Shown: one piece after another, positions 42,561 through 51,226 of the stretch
How the letters are laid out: every line of letters starts with the position of its first letter
How positions within the stretch are numbered: position 1 is the first letter of the stretch
NCBI RefSeq assembly: GCF_027947575.1
Contig: NZ_CP116256.1
Coordinates: forward strand, 3,906,001-3,970,000
DNA: 64,000 nt
Direction: 5' to 3'
From: Streptomyces rubrogriseus
Lineage (GTDB): Bacteria; Actinomycetota; Actinomycetes; Streptomycetales; Streptomycetaceae
Translations under genes and position numbers: made by a program
Notes under the pieces: generated by a model
Seen by the model: only the letters and a program-made list of their open reading frames with translations
Told to the model about the DNA's origin: nothing
Databases searched by the model: none

Positions 42561-42582
42561 CGGGACCACCTCCTGGGCAGCC

Positions 42583-42613
42583 AGTGAAGACCTTGTCACG
42601 GTGTCAAGGTCAA
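42583..42613 (-). promoter_or_regulatory. MerR-type promoter/operator (19-bp spacer)
   Basis: On the minus strand -35 TTGACC and a -10-like TTCACT are 19 bp apart. The spacer is an interrupted palindrome with arms gaccttg and caaggtc (10 of 11 base pairs match over 42589-42611). A lengthened spacer with the operator inside is the signature of MerR-activated promoters, and the operon encodes a MerR protein. Confidence 0.8.
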
Positions 42614-42658
42614 ACAAGTGGTGGTCGGGGTGCCCCCGCGCGGGAGAGGATGGGTGCC

Positions 42659-43477
42659 ATGACGGGAGAGAGTTCCTCCATCGACAGCACCAGGCCGACC
42701 ATCGCCCGGGTCTACGACTACCTGCTCGGCGGCAAGGACAACTACGCGGCGGACCGCGAGATCGGCGACGTGTTCAAGCGCGACCTGCCGGGTTCGGTGG
42801 CGATCGCCTTCGCCAATCGCGCGGCGCTGACGCGGGCGGTGGGGGAGATCGTGACGAGGACCGGGGTGCGCCAGTTCATCGACCTCGGCAGCGGCCTGCC
42901 CACCGCCGACAACGTGCACCAGGTCGCGCAACGGCGGGCACCCGAGGCCCGGGTGGTGTACGTCGACACCGATCCGCAGGTCCTCGTCCACGGGCGGGCG
43001 CTGCTGGAGGAGAACGACCGGACCCGGTTCGTACCCGTCGATGTGCGCGACCCCGAGGGCATCCGCAGCCACCCGGACACCCGGGAGCTGATCGACTTCG
43101 ACCGTCCCGTCGCCGTCATGTTCAGCGCCATCCTCCACCACGTCAACGACGACGAGGACCCGGCCGCGATCGTCCGCTACTGGCGCGACCAAGTGCCGTC
43201 CGGGAGCCTCTTCTTCGTCAGCCACTTCCGCTCCGGGAACAACCCGGAGACGGCTGAGGCCGAGAAGGTCCTCCAGGGGACGTTCGGCCGGGGCCGGTGG
43301 CGGACGGACGCGGAGATCGAGGCCCTGCTGGACGGGCTGGAGATCCTGGAGCCGGGGATAGTGCCGGCGTCCCTGTGGCGTCCCGAGGCGACCGCCGGAA
43401 CGCACAACGGCGGCGGTGAACGGGAGTTGACCGTCTGGGAGCGTCTCATCGCCGCCGGGATGGCCCGCAAGCCGTAG
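42659..43477 (+). CDS. SAM-dependent methyltransferase, DUF574 (Methyltransf_19) family
   Basis: This 272-aa protein begins with the family pattern RPTIARVYDYLLGGKDNYAADREIG and has FIDLGSGLPTADNVHQVAQ (SAM site), VVYVDTDPQVLVHGRALL and FSAILHHVNDDEDP. The family is expanded in Streptomyces and its substrates are mostly unknown. The ATG at 42659 is chosen over one at 42650. It is divergent from the HEAT/MerR operon and may share its control region. Confidence 0.92.
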   Translation: MTGESSSIDSTRPTIARVYDYLLGGKDNYAADREIGDVFKRDLPGSVAIAFANRAALTRAVGEIVTRTGVRQFIDLGSGLPTADNVHQVAQRRAPEARVVYVDTDPQVLVHGRALLEENDRTRFVPVDVRDPEGIRSHPDTRELIDFDRPVAVMFSAILHHVNDDEDPAAIVRYWRDQVPSGSLFFVSHFRSGNNPETAEAEKVLQGTFGRGRWRTDAEIEALLDGLEILEPGIVPASLWRPEATAGTHNGGGERELTVWERLIAAGMARKP

Positions 43478-43508
43478 CACCGGCCGCCCGGTTTTCACGG
43501 TCACGTGC

Positions 43509-44201
43509 TCAGAGGCGGAGCGCGTCGGCCAGTTCGGCCAGTGTCTCGAAGCGTCCGTCGAAGTCGTCGGAGCCCGTCGGCGGATCTCCGCCGGGGCGGT
43601 GCACGTACGCGGTCCGCATGCCTGCCGCCCGGGCGCCACGGAGGTCCCAGCCGTGGGCGGCCACCATGAGCACGCGGTCCGGCGGGCACCCCGCGGTGTC
43701 GACGGCCAGCCGGTAGACCTCCGGCGCCGGCTTGTAGGCGCGGACGGTCTCGCCCGACAGGGCCCCGTGCCAGCGCAGCCCGGCGTACGCGGCGATCCGC
43801 GGCAGAGCGGTGTGACCGGCGTTGGAGAGACCCAGCACCACGAGGCGCCGCGTCAGCCGGTCGAGTCCGGCGGCGGAGTCGCTCCAGGGCGGCAGGCGCC
43901 GACCCGCCCCGGCCAGCCGGTCGACGGCCGCCGGATCCCCGACGCCCGCACGGTCGGCCACCAGCCGAGCGGCCTCCGCGTCGATGATCCCGCTGTCGGC
44001 GTACGCGCGCTGCCCCCGCACGATGCGCAGCTGCTCCCGTTCCACGTGCCCCTGCCACCGGGCGAGCAACTCGTCGACGGACGCGTCGTCGGCCGCGGGC
44101 ACCGACTCCCGGATCCCCGCCCGAAGCCCGCCGGGCTCGTCCACCAGTGTGCCGAGGACGTCGAAGACGACGACCTCGATGCCGCGGATCCCACCAGCCA
44201 T
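43509..44201 (-). CDS. HAD-family hydrolase (haloacid dehalogenase type II-like)
   Basis: This 230-aa protein has HAD motif I in VVVFDVLGTLVDEPGG, where the nucleophile Asp is intact and the second Asp is replaced (D-V-L-G-T), motif II Ser in VLGLSNAGHT, motif III Lys in VRAYKPAPEVYRLA and a motif IV region in VLMVAAHGWDLRGARAAGM. The D-V-x-G-T motif and the A-A-H-G-W-D-L end are those of the type II haloacid dehalogenase subgroup. The ATG at 44201 is preferred over the open frame from 44234. It may dehalogenate 2-haloacids or hydrolyse a phosphate. Confidence 0.88.
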   Translation of the reverse strand: MAGGIRGIEVVVFDVLGTLVDEPGGLRAGIRESVPAADDASVDELLARWQGHVEREQLRIVRGQRAYADSGIIDAEAARLVADRAGVGDPAAVDRLAGAGRRLPPWSDSAAGLDRLTRRLVVLGLSNAGHTALPRIAAYAGLRWHGALSGETVRAYKPAPEVYRLAVDTAGCPPDRVLMVAAHGWDLRGARAAGMRTAYVHRPGGDPPTGSDDFDGRFETLAELADALRL

Positions 44202-44316
44202 GCCCGCCCTCACTCCTTCTCCCGGGCTCCGCACCCGCTCGCCGCCGAGTCACCACCTCAACAGGTGACGACGGGATCACCTTGCCCACCTAGCCGTCAC
44301 CGGTCAAGATGGTGAC

Positions 44317-44880
44317 GTGGACTTCGCCTTCGTGAGTGGCAACCCGGCCCTCGATCTGGCCGGCACCGTGCTGTCCCGCCGGGACGAGCCGGTCGATCTG
44401 CTGGCAGTGCCCGCGGACCTCGAGCGGTGGGTGGCCGCCTGCGAGGGGCTGCCCGACCGCGTCACCGCCACCCCCTCGGCCTTCGCCGCGGCACTGACCC
44501 TGCGGGAAGCCGTCTACCGTCTCGCGCTCGACCGCGTCCTCGACCGCCGTTTCCACCTCCCGAGCCTCGAGGTCGTCAACGACGCCGCCGCCGGGCCGCT
44601 GCCCACCGTCCGGCTCGGTGACGCGGGGGTGCGGATGTCCGGGGACCTGCCCGCCGTACTGACCCAGGTGGCCAGGGGCGGTATCGCCGTGCTCGCCGAC
44701 CCCGGCGCCCGCCTCAAGGAGTGCGGCCGCGCCGACTGCACCCGCGTCTATACCGACCGTTCGCGCGGCGCCCGGCGCGCCTGGTGCGGGATGGAGGAGT
44801 GCGGCAACCGCGTCAAGGCCGCGGCCTACAGAGCCCGCAGACGCGCGTCGGCCGCACCGTCCGGCCGGACGGAACGGTGA
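44317..44880 (+). CDS. ABATE/CGNR zinc-finger regulator
   Basis: This 187-aa protein starts with GTG. The N-terminal part (FAFVSGNPALDLAGTVLSRRDEPVDLL) is the ABATE stress-like domain. The C-terminus is a zinc finger with the C-G-N-R motif: CGRADCTRVYTDRSRGARRAWCGMEECGNRVKAAAYRAR. Such proteins are transcriptional regulators in actinobacteria; the target is not known. It is divergent from the HAD gene, and the 115-bp gap includes an imperfect caggtga / tcacctt inverted repeat. Confidence 0.88.
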   Translation: MDFAFVSGNPALDLAGTVLSRRDEPVDLLAVPADLERWVAACEGLPDRVTATPSAFAAALTLREAVYRLALDRVLDRRFHLPSLEVVNDAAAGPLPTVRLGDAGVRMSGDLPAVLTQVARGGIAVLADPGARLKECGRADCTRVYTDRSRGARRAWCGMEECGNRVKAAAYRARRRASAAPSGRTER

Positions 44881-44908
44881 GAACGCGCGCATGCGGACCG
44901 CGTCCGAA

Positions 44909-44944
44909 CGATTCGCGGCACCCTTTGCGCAATGGCGCGAATCG
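44909..44944. repeat. 9-18-9 inverted repeat between the CGNR and PAP2 genes
   Basis: Perfect arms cgattcgcg and cgcgaatcg enclose an 18-nt loop that itself contains the palindrome ttgcgcaa. It lies 28 bp after the CGNR stop. It may be that gene's terminator or an operator for the PAP2 gene 139 bp downstream. Confidence 0.5.
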
Positions 44945-45082
44945 GCTGTTATCCGGCCCGCTGGAGCGACTACGGTGGCCTGGACCGGAGGCTGACCGGC
45001 GCGACCGCCGCCGAGCCGGGCGAAGCGGGGGAGTGGACGAGGACGTGGGACAGTACCGCAGGCCGCCCGGGGCGGTGGGCGG

Positions 45083-45835
45083 GTGACCGGCCGGCCGGGG
45101 CCCGCGGTGCTGCCGTCGTGGCTGCGGGTGTGGTTCGTGCTGATCGCCTGCCTCGCAGCGCCGGTGGTCCTCGTCCTCGGTGTCGTGTACAGCGACGAGA
45201 GCGAGCCGCGCGAGTGGGACATCCGGATCTTCGCGGCGGTGGACGGGGTGGGGCCGCCGTGGCGGCACGTCGCCGTGGTCACGGACTTCCTGGGGGAGCC
45301 CGCGGGGGCGGTGCTGTTGGTCGCGGCCGTCGTGACCGGCTGCCTGCTGCTTCGGCACCCGCGCGCGGCGGTGTTCGTGGTGACCGGGGCAGGCCTGACC
45401 GTGGGTACGACGACGCTGCTCAAACCCGTGGTGGGGCGCACCATCCACGGCGACAACCTCTCCTACCCGAGCGGGCACACCGCCTTCCTCACCGCGATCG
45501 CCCTCATGGTGTCGCTGCTCGCGGCCGGACGCCTGGGCCTCGGCAGGGCGGCCGGCACGGCCTTCGTGTTCGCGGCGGGGCTGGTGGCGGGCGCGACCAT
45601 GGGCTGGGCGCAGGTCGCCCTGGGCTCCCACTACGCGACCGACACCCTCGGCGGCTGGTGCACCGCGCTGACGGTGCTCCCGGTCACCGCGTGGCTGGTC
45701 GACCGGACGGCCGACCGGCTGACCGACCGGTGGGCCGGCCTCCCGGCCCACCCGCCGGACGAGTGGACGGCCGGCCCGCCCTCCGACCGGCGGGCCGAGC
45801 GGAGGGCCGACGCCGGCCGGCAGCAGGGCCGCTGA
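45083..45835 (+). CDS. PAP2-type membrane phosphatase
   Basis: This 250-aa protein has about six membrane helices. The phosphatase signature is complete: K-P-V-V-G-R-T near the first motif (KPVVGRTIHGDN), S-Y-P-S-G-H-T (catalytic His) and S-H-Y-A-T-D (nucleophile His and Asp). It should dephosphorylate a lipid phosphate or undecaprenyl pyrophosphate at the outer face of the membrane, relevant to recycling the glycan lipid carrier beside the polysaccharide cluster. The C-terminus is an Arg/Asp-rich repeat (DRTADRLTDRW) that may be disordered. Confidence 0.88.
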   Translation: MTGRPGPAVLPSWLRVWFVLIACLAAPVVLVLGVVYSDESEPREWDIRIFAAVDGVGPPWRHVAVVTDFLGEPAGAVLLVAAVVTGCLLLRHPRAAVFVVTGAGLTVGTTTLLKPVVGRTIHGDNLSYPSGHTAFLTAIALMVSLLAAGRLGLGRAAGTAFVFAAGLVAGATMGWAQVALGSHYATDTLGGWCTALTVLPVTAWLVDRTADRLTDRWAGLPAHPPDEWTAGPPSDRRAERRADAGRQQGR

Positions 45836-45877
45836 CGTCACGTCGGCCCGCGTCGCCCCTCCACGGTTCGCCCGGCG

Positions 45878-47203
45878 TCACACCAAGCGGCGGAACACCG
45901 GCTTCACCGGCCGTCCGGCCATCCAGGGCGTGGGATCGGCGGCGTCCAGCGCCTTCCGGTACACCGCACACGCCTCGGCCACCACGTCCACGGTGTGGTC
46001 GAGGTCGGCGTCGCCGAGCGCGCTGCTCACCACGAAGGACGGGGCCAGCACCCCGCCCGCCAGGAGTTGACGCAGGAACAGGGTGCGGTACCGCTGCGAC
46101 GGCCGCCCCTCCTCGTCGAGGGTGGCGAAGACCAGGTTGCTGGCCCGGCCCCGGACGACGACGTGGTCGCCGACGCCCATGCTCGCCGCGGCCTCCCGGA
46201 CACCGGCGGCCAGCCGGTCGCCGAGGGCGTGCAGCCGTGCGGTGACGCCCTCCTCGACGTAGGTGCTCTGCACCGCCATCGCGGCCGCCAGCGCGTGCGT
46301 CTCCGCCCCGTGGGTGGTGGACAGCAAGAAGACCCGGTCGCCGGAGTGCCGCAGTCCGCCTAGCTCCATCAGCTCCCGGCGCCCGGCCAGCGCGGCGACG
46401 GCGAACCCGTTGCCCAGCGCCTTGCCGAACGTGGAGAGGTCGGGGACGACGCCGTACAGGCCCTGTGCGCCCGCCTCCGACCACCGGAACCCGGTGATCA
46501 TCTCGTCGAAGACCAGGACGCACCCGTGCCGGTCGGCCAGCTCGCGCAGACCGGCGAGGTAGCCGGGCGGCGGCTCGGTGTGGGTGGCGGGCTCCAGGAT
46601 CAGGCAGGCCACCTCGCCCTCGTGCCGGGCGAGCAGTTCCTCCGTGGCGGCCAGGTCGCCGTAGGGGAACGCCACGGTCAGCTCGTTCGTCGCCGCCGGA
46701 ATCCCGGCGGACATCGGCGTGGTGCCGATGAACCAGTCGTCGACCGAGAAGAACGGATGGTCGGCGCAGACCGCCACCCGGGGCCGTCCGGTGGCGGCGC
46801 GGGCCAGGCGCACCGCTGCCGTGGTGGCGTCGGAGCCGTTCTTCGCGAACTTCACCATCTCCGCCGTCGGCACCGTGGCCAGGAAGCGTTCCGCGGCCTC
46901 GACCTCCACGATGGACGGCCGGACGAAGTTGCTGCCCCGGTCGAGCTCCCGTCGTACGGCCTCCGTCACGCGCGGGTGGGCGTGGCCGAGGCTGACCGAC
47001 CGCAGGCCGGAGCCGTACTCGACGTAGCGGTTGCCGTCGACGTCCCACACGTGCGCGCCCCGGCCGTGACTGATCACCGGGGCCAGGTTCTCCGGGTACT
47101 GGTCGTCGCCCTTGGCGTAGGTGTGCGCGCCGCCGGGGACCATGGCGTGCAGCCGCTCGTTGGCCTGCCGCGACCGGGGCAGGCCGAGTTCTTCGGCGTT
47201 CAC
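45878..47203 (-). CDS. Glutamate-1-semialdehyde-2,1-aminomutase-like PLP enzyme
   Basis: This 441-aa class III aminotransferase has landmarks GGAHTYAKGDDQYPENLAPVI, KNGSDATTAAVRLARA, LVFDEMITGFR and the PLP lysine Lys261 in STFGKALGNG. It is close to the haem-pathway aminomutase but sits at the end of a polysaccharide operon. Related enzymes in such clusters transaminate a sugar or keto-acid precursor. It is the last visible gene of the fifteen-gene unit, 7 nt after the RmlC-like gene. The product could be an amino sugar or an amino-acid-like side group. Confidence 0.88.
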   Translation of the reverse strand: MNAEELGLPRSRQANERLHAMVPGGAHTYAKGDDQYPENLAPVISHGRGAHVWDVDGNRYVEYGSGLRSVSLGHAHPRVTEAVRRELDRGSNFVRPSIVEVEAAERFLATVPTAEMVKFAKNGSDATTAAVRLARAATGRPRVAVCADHPFFSVDDWFIGTTPMSAGIPAATNELTVAFPYGDLAATEELLARHEGEVACLILEPATHTEPPPGYLAGLRELADRHGCVLVFDEMITGFRWSEAGAQGLYGVVPDLSTFGKALGNGFAVAALAGRRELMELGGLRHSGDRVFLLSTTHGAETHALAAAMAVQSTYVEEGVTARLHALGDRLAAGVREAAASMGVGDHVVVRGRASNLVFATLDEEGRPSQRYRTLFLRQLLAGGVLAPSFVVSSALGDADLDHTVDVVAEACAVYRKALDAADPTPWMAGRPVKPVFRRLV

Positions 47204-47210
47204 TTCGGGC

Positions 47211-47762
47211 TCATCCCTCCCTGTGCTTGAGGAAGTCGGCGAGGCCCGGCGCCTCCCGGTCCCGGGCGGACACCGAGGTGACCGGCAGCGGCCAGTCGAT
47301 GGCGAGGTCCGGGTCGTCGAAGGCGATCGTCACGTCCTCGGCCGGGTCGTGCGGGCGGTCGATCCGGTACGAGACGTCGGAGGTCTCCGTCAGCGACTGG
47401 AAGCCGTGCGCGCACCCCGCCGGGATGTACAGCGTCGCCTGCGTCTCGCCGGACAGCTCGAAGAACGCCCGGCCCAGATAGGTCGGCGAGTCCGGCCGCA
47501 GGTCCACGACGACGTCGAAGATCCTCCCGTTCGAGCACCGCACCAGCTTGGCCTCACCGGCGCCGGAGCGCAGGTGCAGGCCGCGCAGCACGCCCCGGAC
47601 CGAGCGCGACACGCTGTCCTGGACGAAGGTGGCCGGGTCGAGACCCACCGAGCGGACGACGTCGGCGTCGAAGGTGCGGCAGAAGAATCCGCGTTCGTCC
47701 GCGTGCGGCGTGGGGCGGAACAGGTACGCGCCGGAGATCTCCGGCACTTCGGTCGCCTTCAT
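47211..47762 (-). CDS. dTDP-4-dehydrorhamnose 3,5-epimerase-like protein (RmlC-like)
   Basis: This 183-aa cupin has the RmlC plan: PHADERGFFCRTFDADVV, the base His63 in LRGLHLRSG and the acid Tyr132 in DVSYRID, plus CAHGFQSLTE. The catalytic dyad is therefore present. RmlC epimerises C3 and C5 of a 4-keto-6-deoxy nucleotide sugar; relatives in clusters act on other 4-keto sugars. The start overlaps the pyruvyltransferase stop as ATGA. No rmlA, B or D lies next to it in the window. Confidence 0.9.
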   Translation of the reverse strand: MKATEVPEISGAYLFRPTPHADERGFFCRTFDADVVRSVGLDPATFVQDSVSRSVRGVLRGLHLRSGAGEAKLVRCSNGRIFDVVVDLRPDSPTYLGRAFFELSGETQATLYIPAGCAHGFQSLTETSDVSYRIDRPHDPAEDVTIAFDDPDLAIDWPLPVTSVSARDREAPGLADFLKHREG

Positions 47763-48991
47763 GGTGCCTCCCGCAGGGCCTGGGCGTGGTCGGACGCCGG
47801 GAACAGCGCCGTGGTCAGCGCGGCGAACTGGTCCTCGACGCGCCGGGCGACGACCAGGTTCCGCTCGGAGAGGGTGCGCCGCACCCGGCCCGACCGCCGT
47901 TCCAGCTCACGGAACTGTTCGAGCAGCCGGTCGGCGTCGGCCTCGCGGGCCGGATGGCAGTAGGCACCCATCCCCATCTCGGCCATCAGCGCGTCGCTCT
48001 TGCCCGAGTAGCTGAGAGCCAGGGTCGGTGTGCCGACCTTCAGGGCGCAGACCAGGTTGTGGTACCGGGTCGCCACCACGGTGTCGGCACTGGCCGTCTC
48101 CTTCATCAGGTCGGCCAGCGAGGCCGCCTCGGCGACGGTGACCAGCGGCGAGCCCACCGCGTCGACGATCGCGGCGGCCACCGGCCGGTCGAGTTCGTCG
48201 CCGGTGAGCAGCCGGACCGGCCTGCCCTCCTCGACCAGCGCACGGACGAACCGCGTCGTCCCGTCGAGGTAGCGCCGGTGGATCTCCTCGGCCACGTCCC
48301 GCTCGTCGTTGCTGCCGTGGAAGTCCATCACGCCGACGCAGACCGGGCCCCGCGTCTCCACGGGCTCGCTCGCGGTCGGCCCCGGCAGGGCGAAGACCAG
48401 GTCCGCGTAGACCTCGTCCCGTGCCGTGTCGACGCCCATCACCCGCATCGCCTCGCGCGACTGGGTGTCCCGGTACGACCGGTAGGCGGCCAGCCGTGTC
48501 GACCAGCGCGTCAGGACCCGGGTCGACCGGTTGCCGATCGGGCCGGCGCCGACGCTGACCAGCGCGATGCGGGCACCGGTCAACCGGCCCGTCAGGCAGA
48601 GCAGGAACAGCGAGTACGGGAAGCCCCAGGGCCTGAGCGGCAGCGTGGTCTCCAGGACCCCCGTGCCCGGCACGATCACCGCGTCGTGCCGGCGCACCCA
48701 GGCGGCGGTGCGGAAGACGTCGACGAGCTTGCCCAGGGCCTTGGCGGCGATCGCGCTCGCACGTGAGGCCGTCCGGTACTCCCCGCGGTACCAGTTGAGC
48801 CGCGTCGCGGGAACCCCGTACCTCGTCGCGACGGTTTCGGGTCCGCCGCACATCGCGTCCACGACCGCGTCGGGATGTGCGGCCCTCAGATGGTCGAGCA
48901 CGGCTTCCAGCGACCCGTCGTTGCCGCTGTTGCCGGCACCGAACAGGCCGAACACGCCGATGCGTAAAGGCTTTTCGCGCATGGAGGTCAT
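47759..48991 (-). CDS. Polysaccharide pyruvyltransferase family protein
   Basis: This 410-aa protein has the family fold: GVFGLFGAGNSGNDGSLEAVLDHLR at the start (nucleotide-binding like), SVGAGPIGNRSTRVLTRW, DTQSREAMRVMGV, then VATRYHNLVCALKVGTPTLALSYSGK near the end. Members such as WcaK or CsaB add a ketal-linked pyruvate to sugars of extracellular polysaccharides, giving a negative charge. It overlaps both neighbours (ATGA on each side). Confidence 0.9.
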   Translation of the reverse strand: MTSMREKPLRIGVFGLFGAGNSGNDGSLEAVLDHLRAAHPDAVVDAMCGGPETVATRYGVPATRLNWYRGEYRTASRASAIAAKALGKLVDVFRTAAWVRRHDAVIVPGTGVLETTLPLRPWGFPYSLFLLCLTGRLTGARIALVSVGAGPIGNRSTRVLTRWSTRLAAYRSYRDTQSREAMRVMGVDTARDEVYADLVFALPGPTASEPVETRGPVCVGVMDFHGSNDERDVAEEIHRRYLDGTTRFVRALVEEGRPVRLLTGDELDRPVAAAIVDAVGSPLVTVAEAASLADLMKETASADTVVATRYHNLVCALKVGTPTLALSYSGKSDALMAEMGMGAYCHPAREADADRLLEQFRELERRSGRVRRTLSERNLVVARRVEDQFAALTTALFPASDHAQALREAP

Positions 48992-49935
48992 GCCTGCCTT
49001 CCCTCGCGGCCGGCGACCAGGTCGTCGACGGAGACGGTGAGCCGGTCAGGGTCGACGGGAGCGCGGTCCTCGACCCGCTCGCCGGCGCCCGGCCGGACCC
49101 GGCTGGTCAGCCACGCCGCCAGATGGCGGTGGCAGGCACGCCGGTCGGCCGAGGACAGCGGCGCCCGCCCGATCGCCGAGGCGAAGCCCCAGACGTACTC
49201 CGCGAGCAGCCGGGGGGTCGGGTGCAGCGGGCCCGCGCGGCGCGGGTCCAGGTTGACGCACCGGGAGCGCTTGGAGGGGTTCGCCCGCTCGGCGCGGGTG
49301 GGGTGGTCGCGGCGGAAGTACAGCAGCTCCGGCACCTGGTGGAAGGGGCCGTGCAGGGTGATCTCGGCGACGAAGGTGCGGTCCGCGTGGTGGTAGCTGT
49401 CGTGCGGCTTCACCCGGCGCAGCATCGCGGACCGCATCACCCCGTAGAAGTCGTCGCCCCCGGGCTCGAAGAGCAGGCTGCGGAAGCGCTCCGGAGCGCG
49501 CGGGGAATCGGTGGCGAGCCCGTACTCGTAGGGGACCTTCACCTTGCCGTCGCCGTCGATGACGGCCTGGCCCGCGTGCGCGAGGACCACCTCCGGCCGC
49601 TCGTCCAGCGCCGCCACGCAGCTGCGCAGCAGGTCCCGGGCGTAGAGGTCGTCGTGCGAGGCCCACTTGAACAGCTCGCCGCGGCACTCGGTGAACACGT
49701 AGTTGTGGTTCGGCGCGGCGCCGATGTTGCGGGGCAGCCGGATGTACCGGATGCGCGAGTCCTGCGCGGCGTACCGGCGGCAGATGTCCTGGGTGCCGTC
49801 GGTCGACGCGTTGTCGGAGATCACCAGTTCGAAGTCCTCGTAGGTCTGCCCCAGGAGGGCGTCCAGCGACTCGGCCAGATACTCCTCGCCGTTGTAGACG
49901 GGAAGGCCGATGCTCAGCCGGGGGTGGGGGGTCAT
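48988..49935 (-). CDS. Glycosyltransferase family 2
   Basis: This 315-aa GT-A glycosyltransferase opens with LSIGLPVYNGEEYLAESLDALL and ISDNASTDGTQDICRRYAA, the GT2 nucleotide-sugar site. The HDDLYARDLL segment supplies the metal-binding Asp pair (D-D). The last 100 residues are a non-catalytic extension. There are no membrane helices, so it probably acts at the inner membrane face on a lipid-linked acceptor. ATGA overlaps link it to its neighbours. The donor sugar is unknown. Confidence 0.92.
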   Translation of the reverse strand: MTPHPRLSIGLPVYNGEEYLAESLDALLGQTYEDFELVISDNASTDGTQDICRRYAAQDSRIRYIRLPRNIGAAPNHNYVFTECRGELFKWASHDDLYARDLLRSCVAALDERPEVVLAHAGQAVIDGDGKVKVPYEYGLATDSPRAPERFRSLLFEPGGDDFYGVMRSAMLRRVKPHDSYHHADRTFVAEITLHGPFHQVPELLYFRRDHPTRAERANPSKRSRCVNLDPRRAGPLHPTPRLLAEYVWGFASAIGRAPLSSADRRACHRHLAAWLTSRVRPGAGERVEDRAPVDPDRLTVSVDDLVAGREGRQA

Positions 49936-51221
49936 GTGGTCCTCACTTCGGGAATGGGATGGTGGTCGCGCTCGCGCAGGGCGGCCCGCAACTGCAGCCA
50001 CCACACGACCGAACCGCAGACGGACGCGGCGGCGGCGCCCCAGGCCGAACCGACCGTGCCGCCCGCGACCGCACCGCCGAGCCCGCCCGCGACGTAGCAG
50101 GCGGAGGCGAACAACTGGCAGCGCAGACTGCGCCGGGCCGCCGCCAGAGCGCGCAGCCCGGCCGCCGCGCCGGTGCCGAGCCCCGCGCCCGCGACGCTGA
50201 GGGTGACCGGCACGATGAGCTCCGAGGCGCCGCTCCAGACGTCGCCGAGGACGAGCTCGCCGAGCCGGTCCGGCACCAGCAGCAGCGCCCCGCCCCACAG
50301 CAGCGCGGCGACGGTCTGCCCGGCGCCCAGCAGGAAGCAGAACTTCCCGAGCCGCCGCGGGGCCTGTCTGAGGACCCGTGCCGCCTCCGCGACGGTGACC
50401 AGCGACAGCCCCATCAGCACGGCGAGGAACGGGCCGAGCAGCAGTTCGGCGCCCCGGATCACACCCACGGCGCCGACCCCGACGATCGCGCCGAGGCCGT
50501 ACGCCCGTATCTGGCTCGCGCCGCTGACGCCGACGTTCTCGACCAGGTACCGGTAGCCGAGGTCGCGCTGGTCGCGATGCCACTCGCGGGCCCCGGCCGG
50601 CCTCGGCCGGATGCCGGACTGGAACCAGCCGTACACCCCGGCCACCGCGGCGGATCCGCCCCAGGCGAGGAGGAAGGCGGGCACGCTGCCCACGCGGGCC
50701 GCCACCACCATGGCCGGGACGAGCGCGACGGCCCACACGACGTCGTTGACGAACGCCTTGCGGCCGACGCCGGCGGCGAAGAACGAGTACCGCCAGGCGT
50801 CCTGGAGCAGCAGCCCCGGCAGTACGACGCCGAGCGCGGCGAACGCGACTCCCACCTGTCCGCCGATGGCCAGCCCGGCGACCAGGGACACCGTGCCGAT
50901 CCCGGCGCCGACCAGCAGCGCGGCACCCGACGCCCGGGCCACCGCGCCGCGCCAGGACGACTCCGGCACGCCGCTGAAGCGCACCACCAGCGGGTCGGTG
51001 GCCAGCCCGCGGGAGACGTTGAGGACCACGCCGTAGGTCACCCAGGCCAGGCTGAACACGCCGAACGCGGTCAGCCCCAGCGAGCGTGCCACGTAGATGC
51101 CCACCACGAAGTTGGACAGGCTGGAGGCCGCCTGGTCGGCCAGCCCCCAGGACAGCCTGCCGACGACGCCCCGCCGGGCGGGTTCCGCCGGTGTCGTCGT
51201 CTTCTCCCCTTCGACGGTCAT
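49932..51221 (-). CDS. Polysaccharide flippase-like membrane protein (Wzx-type)
   Basis: This 429-aa protein has about 12 to 14 predicted helices. N-terminal landmarks are SWGLADQAASSLSNFVVGIYVARSLGLTAFGVFSL, the pattern of the oligosaccharyl-lipid flippase (MOP) superfamily. It should move the lipid-linked repeat unit to the outer face. The ATG at 51221 gives this N-terminus; the stop overlaps the glycosyltransferase start (ATGA). The gap to the DUF4910 gene is only 5 bp. Confidence 0.88.
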   Translation of the reverse strand: MTVEGEKTTTPAEPARRGVVGRLSWGLADQAASSLSNFVVGIYVARSLGLTAFGVFSLAWVTYGVVLNVSRGLATDPLVVRFSGVPESSWRGAVARASGAALLVGAGIGTVSLVAGLAIGGQVGVAFAALGVVLPGLLLQDAWRYSFFAAGVGRKAFVNDVVWAVALVPAMVVAARVGSVPAFLLAWGGSAAVAGVYGWFQSGIRPRPAGAREWHRDQRDLGYRYLVENVGVSGASQIRAYGLGAIVGVGAVGVIRGAELLLGPFLAVLMGLSLVTVAEAARVLRQAPRRLGKFCFLLGAGQTVAALLWGGALLLVPDRLGELVLGDVWSGASELIVPVTLSVAGAGLGTGAAAGLRALAAARRSLRCQLFASACYVAGGLGGAVAGGTVGSAWGAAAASVCGSVVWWLQLRAALRERDHHPIPEVRTT

Positions 51222-51226
51222 CGGCG

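Noticed and set aside
44909..44944. Certain terminator of the CGNR gene
   Set aside because: The 18-nt loop and inner palindrome fit an operator as well, so only an inverted repeat is claimed.
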